Assembly (NCBI RefSeq): GCF_018873765.1
Contig: NW_025317377.1
Location: 118,519 to 182,518 of the forward strand
Direction: 5' to 3'
From: Telopea speciosissima
Taxonomy: Eukaryota; Streptophyta; Magnoliopsida; Proteales; Proteaceae
DNA: 64,000 nucleotides
The notes below the pieces were generated by a model that did no database searches, was not told the origin of the DNA, and saw nothing but the letters and a program-made list of their open reading frames with translations. Within the stretch, counting starts at the first letter, position 1; every line of letters begins with the position of its first letter. Positions 59,401 through 64,000 of this stretch are shown one piece after another. A program made the translations under genes and the position numbers.

Positions 59401-62400
59401 GGGAGCAGAGCAGCAGCAGCAATGGCATGCAATCATGACAGAAAATTTTTTAATCTAAACTGTGGGGGAGCCTCCCATGATTTTATTATTTATAATATGG
59501 CCTTAGGCCCAATTCCTAATACAATCTAAACACTTCCTTCATAAATCGTGGAAGGGTGTAAGTGAAATTAAAAACTAATTAAAATAACTTAAAACAACTT
59601 AAAAGATTCCTAAGTAACCAATAGGAAATAAGAACCTAACAAACAATAGAAACTAATCACGTAAATTGAACCAAAGCTGAACCAGTTCAATTTAAGTTAC
59701 ATTAAAACTGAAAAAATATACTAAGTATGGGAAAACTAAAAGTGAAATAAAATAAACTAAGGCTCCACTGCTAGGTCCTAATCTTAGGGCTTCTTCTTCT
59801 TCCTCTTCTTCTTGCGGGTGCTTAGATCTGCATCACTTATGCTGGAATTGCACTTCCTGTAGGAGCAGGTGTATAACTAATAGAAAATATATGGGGGTTT
59901 CTTTTCTATGGTAACCTATTTGATGTAGATAAGCATGCTGGACTACACTACTGTCATGGGGAAGAAGAAAGGCAGCAGAAGACAGCAGGGAGGCAATAGC
60001 AAGCTGTGCTAAGTTGATTTACTTAAGTAGTCTTAATTACTTATTAGTTTTATTTCAATTAGGAAATGAATATTCAGCAAGGTGTCCTAGTTCAATTAGG
60101 AGTATAGTTGTTAGTTGAGTTTTAATCTCAGCAAGTTTGTAAGCACTCCTATTCATGATAGGAGTCTGATTTTCATAGTTTGAATAGGATTTTTTTTTAA
60201 TTCTATAAATATACTGTAAGGCTCTTCAGCCAGACATGATTCGACCAATAAAATTTGAGACTGCCTTGCTGCAAGAGAACTGTGAGAAACAGTGGGTAAG
60301 AGACCCAGGCCTGAGAGAGGATTACTACATCTAATCTGCTCCTACTTCCTCTGTGTGACGCCAGTCACTGCTATTCTGTTTGCTGCTCGATATCTGTGTC
60401 TGACTAAGGAATCTGGTAATTGATTTCAAGAAAAGAGGATTACCCTACAACTACTCAATCCGTTCCCAAGTTCTGGTAAGCCTAAATCTGAGAATAAATC
60501 TCAGTTTTGTCGAGTCTAAACACATCCTGTGTTTCCCTTGTTTTCACCCACCATCATTTGACCTGTTATTCCCTAACCCTAACCTTGTTCCAGCCCACAC
60601 TTTAGGATATCAGAGGTCCTCATAGAGTCGACCTTAGTTTGGTGGCCTTTGGGCTGTGCTGTTTGTGTGCTACATAATTTTCATTCCAAACCTGCAACCT
60701 CTACTTTCAGAAAACTTGTAATGTAGTCCTAGAATTGAAATTAATCCCACTAGGAACCAAGTAGAACCAAGCTTAGGGTAAGCCTGCTGTTTAGGGCTGA
60801 TTAGGGGCTGTTTTAGGGCAAAATTAGGGTTTACGATGGGAATTTGGGAATGGGGTTTATAGGGTTTTAATCTGCAGGTTTAGAGGGTCATTATGGTATA
60901 AAAATATCTGGATTTGAACAAGTTTTAATTTCCTGCAGAAATTAGGGTTAGGTTTCGGGTTTCGTAAATAAGGTAAACAACTAAAATTATGGTCTAAAGT
61001 AGGATTTAGGGGCAGGGGTTAAGGTCGACTGTTAGAGGGGCTAGGGGAAGATTCGGTTGCAATATGGAAGGTTTCTGATGGCTGAATGTGTCCCAGCAGA
61101 AAATTAGGGTTTTTAGGGTTCAATGGAGAAGAGGGATCTTAGGGTTTGGCTGGACAGAATGGGCAGCAGCTAGGGTCGAGTGGAGATGGTGATGAGGGGA
61201 AGTTATGGTCCAAATCTGATCAGATTCCAATGGAGGAGCAGATCTGAATCAGAGTTTAGAGTCTTCTAGGGTTTATGAAAATAGGACAGAAGAGAAAAGG
61301 AATTGATTGGGGAAGGGAAGAAAGGATAAACAGAAAATAATAAATTCAAACTCACTCTCGAATCCTCTAACAGCAGTTTGAATGGTTGAAGGATGAAGCC
61401 ACCTTCGAAGAAAGATCCTCCCAGCCGTCATGGCGTAAGGAGTCAACCGGATTCCACCAGTCCCTTTCCACCTTGATAGAACCACAAGGATGCACACTCA
61501 ACAGAGCAAAACTCAACAGAGCGGGGTAGCAGCTATGGCAGCAAACAAAAAGCTTTTCATTAATCAAATTCGTGTTTAAGGCTTTGCCCCTTACAACCTT
61601 ATATAAAAGACTCAAAAATAGACTTTTACTCTAAAAGGAAAGCCCTAACCCAATTCCTAACCTATTAGGTAACTTAAACTGACTAGGAAACTAAAATAGA
61701 CTCAAAATAGAGTCCTAATGACTTAAAAACAACTTAAACTACTTAAAATAAAGAAGATTCCCTACTAGCCAATAGGATATAAGAACCTCTTAGCCAATAG
61801 GATCACTTCACTTAAATTAGACCAATTGAACCAATTGGATGCAACCAATTTAAACCGGTTCAATCTAAAAATAGGAAAATAAACTAAGTATTGGGCTAAT
61901 CCCGTATGCAACCTATATGCCCCTAGTTTAGGCTCATTAAAGTGGCCTAATACATAAAAAACCCTTGGGAACAAAGGCCCAACATGTATATAACCCAACC
62001 CTAGGCCTATTTCTAGAGAAATAAGCCCTATTTGGTGATCATTCTGCATCAACTTGTTTTCAAAAGTGTTTTTAATCCAACCTTTGTTTTGCATTGGAAC
62101 CTTAGGGCTTTTGTTTAAACCATTGAACTTGAGGTCTATACCAAGTTTCAGACAAATTGGTTGGGTGAATTGAACTAAATTTCAGTTTTCCATCTCAGGG
62201 ATCTCTGCCTGTGAGATCATTGTTTCCTAAATTACTCCCAAACCTTTTATCGGATCATTCTCATCTTTTGAAGGGTTTTTATCCTTCCTATTAACTACTG
62301 TTTCCTAGAGTTTGGTGTGATTCTGAGAAGTTTGAGTTTTCAGTCAATTTTTCGGGTTTCTATCTGAGAGGGGTTTTGAGTTGGGATCCTATCCGGGAGG

Positions 62401-63750
62401 GTTTTAGAGTTGTTCCATCCTACTCCCATCACTATTGTTGAGCGTTCAATTGTGCTGATTGCCTGACAATTTTGCTTTTTTGAAGTAGTGGTTGAAGAAT
62501 TAAATTCCATTTATGGAAAAAATAAAAACAAAATATACATAATATATATCATCAAGAACTACAAAAGAAACTTTGATTTGTTGGTCGTCAGCTAGGATTA
62601 TTGAATTTCACAAAATTTACATAATATGGAATTTACGAAATTATTTTATTTAATTATGATGGTAATGGTATTTCTGTAAATATTGGCAACAGTGTTAAGA
62701 AATTGTTCCGGAACAGGTTTTACCAAACGCCATTGTTGTTCTTATTCAGTTCTTGAACATGTTTATCAAAGAACACAATTCCAGAACAAAAAACGAAAAC
62801 AGATGGCTCTTCCAAAGAACAGCATTCCCTGAACAGAAATGATACCAAACGCAGCCTTAGTATCTCTAGAAACTGTCTTAAGTTTCCTAGAGTCTTATTT
62901 TGGTTAGGAGTCTTGAGGGAAGTTCAAAGAAACTAAGTTGTATCAGGATAGGATTTTTTTACCACGTGCTGTTTGGGTGCACAAGTGACCATCATCAAAA
63001 TCTATGGAGTCCATTAGAAACAGTGGTTACAAAAGATAACAAAAAGGTACATCAAAAAAATATAAAATACAATGCTCATGTTTTTAACAAGTGTATCTGA
63101 AAATAAAACCCTCATGCCCCTTTATTATGTTCATACTATTCATACTGTCGATACCAATTTGTTATGGATCCAATACAAATACAGTGAGAACAAAAATTGA
63201 ACGATTCACGTTTCTAACAAGAATGTTAAAGTTGATCAATATGACAAGAGTTGTATTGGTAATGTAGAATTAAATCTTGATCTGAATGTATGAAATTGAG
63301 CTTCATTCTGTATGAGATTTTCTTGATGATCCCCCCCCGGTTCATATTCTTGATCATCATTCAGGTTATGCTACAGTCTTCTAGAGTTTCTTACAGTACT
63401 AATTCAAAATGATGTTATCTGGACATTCAGTACATTCTCAAAAAAGAGTGATGTATACCATCTTGTAAAAGAAACAACTAAACAATTGATATTCAAGAAA
63501 TTGCATCAGTTACAGCTCTAAAATTGTTCGGCAGCACAACTCACTACCAAATGAGAGTTATTCATCCTGATTAGTTCCAAAACTCAGAACCTATTAGATG
63601 ATATGCATAATGATCTGTCAAAACCAAAGCTAAGCAATTCTAGTAAGGATGGGACTGAGATAACAAACCAACCTGAAAAATACCCTCAGGAAGCATCACT
63701 CCTTCTGCAACAATTACGGTGTTTTCCACGAAGAACCCCGATGTTATTTT
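44431..63750 (-). CDS. DPB2: DNA polymerase epsilon subunit B (C-terminal 318 residues; partial gene)
   Basis: Minus-strand exons: 63750-63673, 55546-55442, 55320-55240, 55153-55023, 54926-54832, 54232-54133, 53479-53365, 53246-53136, 44571-44431. They sum to 957 bp, 318 codons plus TAA, and all phases join. Residues include ITSGFFVENTVIVAEG, VNTCGFPPLEDR, DMFIILSDVWLD, GYESVEVVPSLFVLMGNFCS, SRFLFIPGPDD, LPRCALPKYLTEELQKH, FRQDLLYRMRRSCLIPPS, WNYDHC and KAFKYTGITCF, ending VELSAL. This is the inactive calcineurin-like phosphoesterase fold of the B subunit, which stabilises the catalytic subunit of the leading-strand replicase in the nucleus. The family is about 525 residues, so the N-terminal part lies beyond 64000. 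Two introns exceed 8 kb and are packed with transposons. No stop or frameshift is seen, so it is probably functional. All junctions are GT-AG except the first acceptor (separate entry). Confidence 0.93.
44976..46135 (+). repeat. 5' LTR of the inverted-LTR element
   Basis: The start TGATGCAG and end ATTA agree with the borders of three TSD-verified solo LTRs of the same family in this window. It includes CATATTATAAATAG (promoter-like) near 45230-45245 and a C-rich, T-poor second half typical of a U5/leader. Confidence 0.8.
46138..46150 (+). other. Primer binding site (tRNA-Met)
   Basis: TGGTATCAGAGCC, complementary to the 3' end of plant initiator tRNA-Met, two bases after the LTR end and directly before the gag ATG at 46151. 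Confidence 0.9.
46325..50427 (+). mobile_element. Gypsy solo LTR, about 4.1 kb, inside gag
   Basis: Starts TGTAAGACCCTGG and ends GGATTGGGGCGTTACA, the terminal pattern of long Tekay/Del-like LTRs. ACAGT (46320-46324) and ACAAT (50425-50429), which differ by one base, mark the target site, and the gag frame rejoins across it. It has no coding domain. Internal repeats: about 55-bp CATCCAGCGGGGGAAGTTATGG units at 49265-49450 and a roughly 101-bp tandem pair at about 49908-50108 (TTTCTCACTAAGCTAT..). It contains a Mutator MITE. Confidence 0.7.
47416..48757. mobile_element. Fold-back Mutator-type MITE, 1.34 kb
   Basis: A perfect 9-bp duplication TAATCCCTC (47407-47415 and 48758-48766) flanks two long arms. 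The arms, about 47560-48030 and 48040-48510, are near-perfect reverse complements (for example CCAAGATTGC..GACCGGT and TTGTTTTGATGTCC). The loop is only tens of bases. The outermost parts with CGAGTT/GAGATCTCG words are more diverged. No coding sequence. Confidence 0.8.
51394..52615 (+). mobile_element. Solo LTR of the TGATGCAG family, copy 1
   Basis: TAATGCAGCACC .. GAGCTACATTA, 1222 bp, inserted in the inverted LTR. Flanks CAACC (51389-51393) and CTACC (52616-52620) are the 5-bp duplication with one mismatch, and removing the insert restores GGAAACTACCACTAAG of the host LTR. It has a poly-A stretch at 51780-51794 and no PBS after its end. Confidence 0.85.
54254..54746. mobile_element. hAT-type MITE, copy 3, in a DPB2 intron
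   Basis: TAAGGGTGTCAATT .. AGACACCCTTA with a perfect 8-bp duplication AACAAAAG (54246-54253 and 54747-54754). The interior is rich in AACCGAACC / CGGTTT words as in copies 1 and 2. It makes up about 500 of the 599 bp of its intron and ends 21 bp from the acceptor of the exon starting at 54232. Confidence 0.93.
55547..55589 (-). other. Homopolymer block at a DPB2 splice acceptor
   Basis: On the minus strand the intron ends C15-A22-CTTCAG before the exon at 55546. A 22-base A run lies where a pyrimidine tract is expected, with the C run farther upstream. Confidence 0.9.
55912..56498. mobile_element. PIF/Harbinger-type (Tourist-like) MITE
   Basis: Inverted ends GGCTCTCTTTGGTTGGATTT and its complement, flanked by TTA (55909-55911 and 56499-56501), the superfamily signature. 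The interior 56040-56300 is strongly purine-biased on the plus strand (GGGGTGGGGGCG, GGGAGAGGGC). This makes several overlapping frames that are not genes. Confidence 0.88.
56640..58490 (+). pseudogene. Gene-like fragment inside the Harbinger-like ends
   Basis: It looks like a transcribed plant gene 5' region: a CT-rich leader, a GTAAGT-type donor at about 56921, a TTGCAG acceptor at about 57237, then an acidic frame broken by stops (57240-57379, 57493-57804). The frame has low-complexity Glu/Lys/Ser sequence (VEKETEESSKITY, DSESEVEKVPDEVSVVEP). A separate frame at 58306-58484 reads GFESAYMTRESEQYVRISLM and PLRGTYVRAVGYAIPDHGIL. I recognise no family for either. It is antisense to DPB2 and probably a captured or duplicated gene piece. 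Confidence 0.35.
58629..59835 (-). mobile_element. Solo LTR of the TGATGCAG family, copy 2
   Basis: On the minus strand it starts TGATGCAGATCTAAG at 59835 and ends GGACTACATTA at 58629. Perfect 5-bp duplication CTTAT (58624-58628 and 59836-59840). It has a GGCCATATTATAAATAATAAA promoter-like site near 59500. Non-coding. Confidence 0.92.
59841..60718 (+). mobile_element. Probable copia-type LTR piece
   Basis: It has TTCTATAAATATACTG near 60207 and a G/T-poor downstream half. AGGATATCAGAGGTCC at about 60604 may be a decayed tRNA-Met primer binding site. Borders were not found; listed as LTR-like DNA between two solo LTRs. Confidence 0.4.
60719..62051 (-). mobile_element. Solo LTR of the TGATGCAG family, copy 3
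   Basis: On the minus strand it starts TGATGCAGAATGATC at 62051 and ends GGACTACATTA at 60719. Perfect 5-bp duplication ACTTG (60714-60718 and 62052-62056). It shares TTGAACCGGTTTAAATTGG and the TATATAAGGTTGTAAGG promoter area with its relatives. Non-coding. Confidence 0.92.
62860..63672. other. DPB2 intron sequence, nothing else recognised
   Basis: AT-rich intron DNA between the Harbinger-like right end and the exon at 63673. It has no gene-like frame on either strand and a short C run at 63332-63339. Confidence 0.5.
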
Positions 63751-63768
63751 GTGTTAGGTGTCAAAGAA
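63751..63768 (-). other. Candidate U12 (AT-AC) branch site and acceptor in DPB2
   Basis: Directly before the exon starting at 63750 the minus strand reads TTCTTTGAC-ACCTAACAC. TTCTTTGAC matches 8 of 9 positions of the minor-spliceosome branch consensus TTCCTTRAC, about 10 nt before a terminal AC. The nearest AG upstream would put an in-frame TAA in the exon. The matching 5' splice site (ATATCC) should lie beyond 64000. Confidence 0.5.
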
Positions 63769-64000
63769 AATTGATGACAACATTTTCCTAGATTCCAGAA
63801 AAAAAAATCATACATGCTCATATTTTATGCATCTACAAGTAAATGGAAAATCCATATGCCAGGCTCATAGATTTCTACAGTTAATACAGTTCATAATTCT
63901 CATCATACCTTGCTCAATAGATTTTCAAATTTTCAATTTAAAACCCTAATCACCTTACCTACTCTATATTAATCAACCAAAAATAAAACTCCTCTTAAAC

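Larger units (their letters stand above)
56502..62856. mobile_element. Harbinger-like ends enclosing 6.4 kb
   Basis: GGCTGTGTTTGG at 56502 and CCAAACGCAGCC ending at 62856 are complementary but for one base, and TTA flanks both (56499-56501 and 62857-62859). Sub-terminal similarity includes repeated TGTTCTTT/TTCTGTTC words. Inside are a gene-like fragment (56640-58490), two solo LTRs and another LTR-like piece. It could be one element carrying captured DNA and later insertions, or two separate MITE ends that happen to face each other. Confidence 0.5.

Overview
The window is nuclear DNA from a flowering plant, most likely a woody dicot. The evidence is GT-AG introns, plant-specific families (DUF538, DUF26 receptor-like kinase, class-a terpene synthase) and dense plant-type transposons. 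The species cannot be fixed from the sequence. By my reading about 80 % is mobile or repetitive DNA.

Genes. Three loci look functional. Two are near-identical DUF538 genes on the minus strand (2213-2653 and 10549-10986), a direct tandem duplication about 8.3 kb apart. The third is the 3' part of the gene for DNA polymerase epsilon subunit B (DPB2/POLE2) on the minus strand. Nine exons from 63750 to 44431 join in phase without a stop into the C-terminal 318 residues, and the gene continues past the right edge. Broken genes are a terpene synthase fragment (18280-18850), a DUF26 receptor-like kinase (33360-34560) with an inverted duplicate of part of its kinase (17311-18049), and a TAF15-like RRM exon cut by a copia element (35579-35620 and 41602-41735).

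Layout. 1-11.3 kb: DUF538 pair separated by a Tat/Ogre-type LTR with an 83-bp tandem array and a LINE. 11.4-17.3 kb: a hAT MITE and a second LINE split by LTR-retrotransposon DNA. 17.3-18.9 kb: kinase and terpene synthase remnants. 20.1-22.4 kb: head-to-tail and inverted array of a tiny LTR element (TRIM/SMART type, LTR about 120 bp). 22.9-31.5 kb: a roughly 166-bp satellite, split by a hAT MITE and by a 6.1-kb Mutator-like element with 9-bp TSD. 33-35 kb: kinase pseudogene. 35.6-41.6 kb: recent Ty1-copia element with 5-bp TSD. 44.4-64 kb: DPB2, whose introns hold most of the remaining transposons.

Main observations. (1) Inside the 8.6-kb last DPB2 intron is an element whose two outer ends are both LTR starts in inverted orientation, flanked by a perfect CATGT duplication, with a gypsy solo LTR in its gag and a fold-back Mutator MITE inside that. 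(2) The most upstream visible DPB2 exon has an acceptor best read as AT-AC (U12) type. (3) A MITE sits 21 bp from a DPB2 acceptor. (4) The 6.1-kb Mutator-like element carries a transposase N-terminal remnant and an antisense GRF-zinc-finger remnant, converging as in MuDR. Target-site duplications, read directly, fix most element borders.
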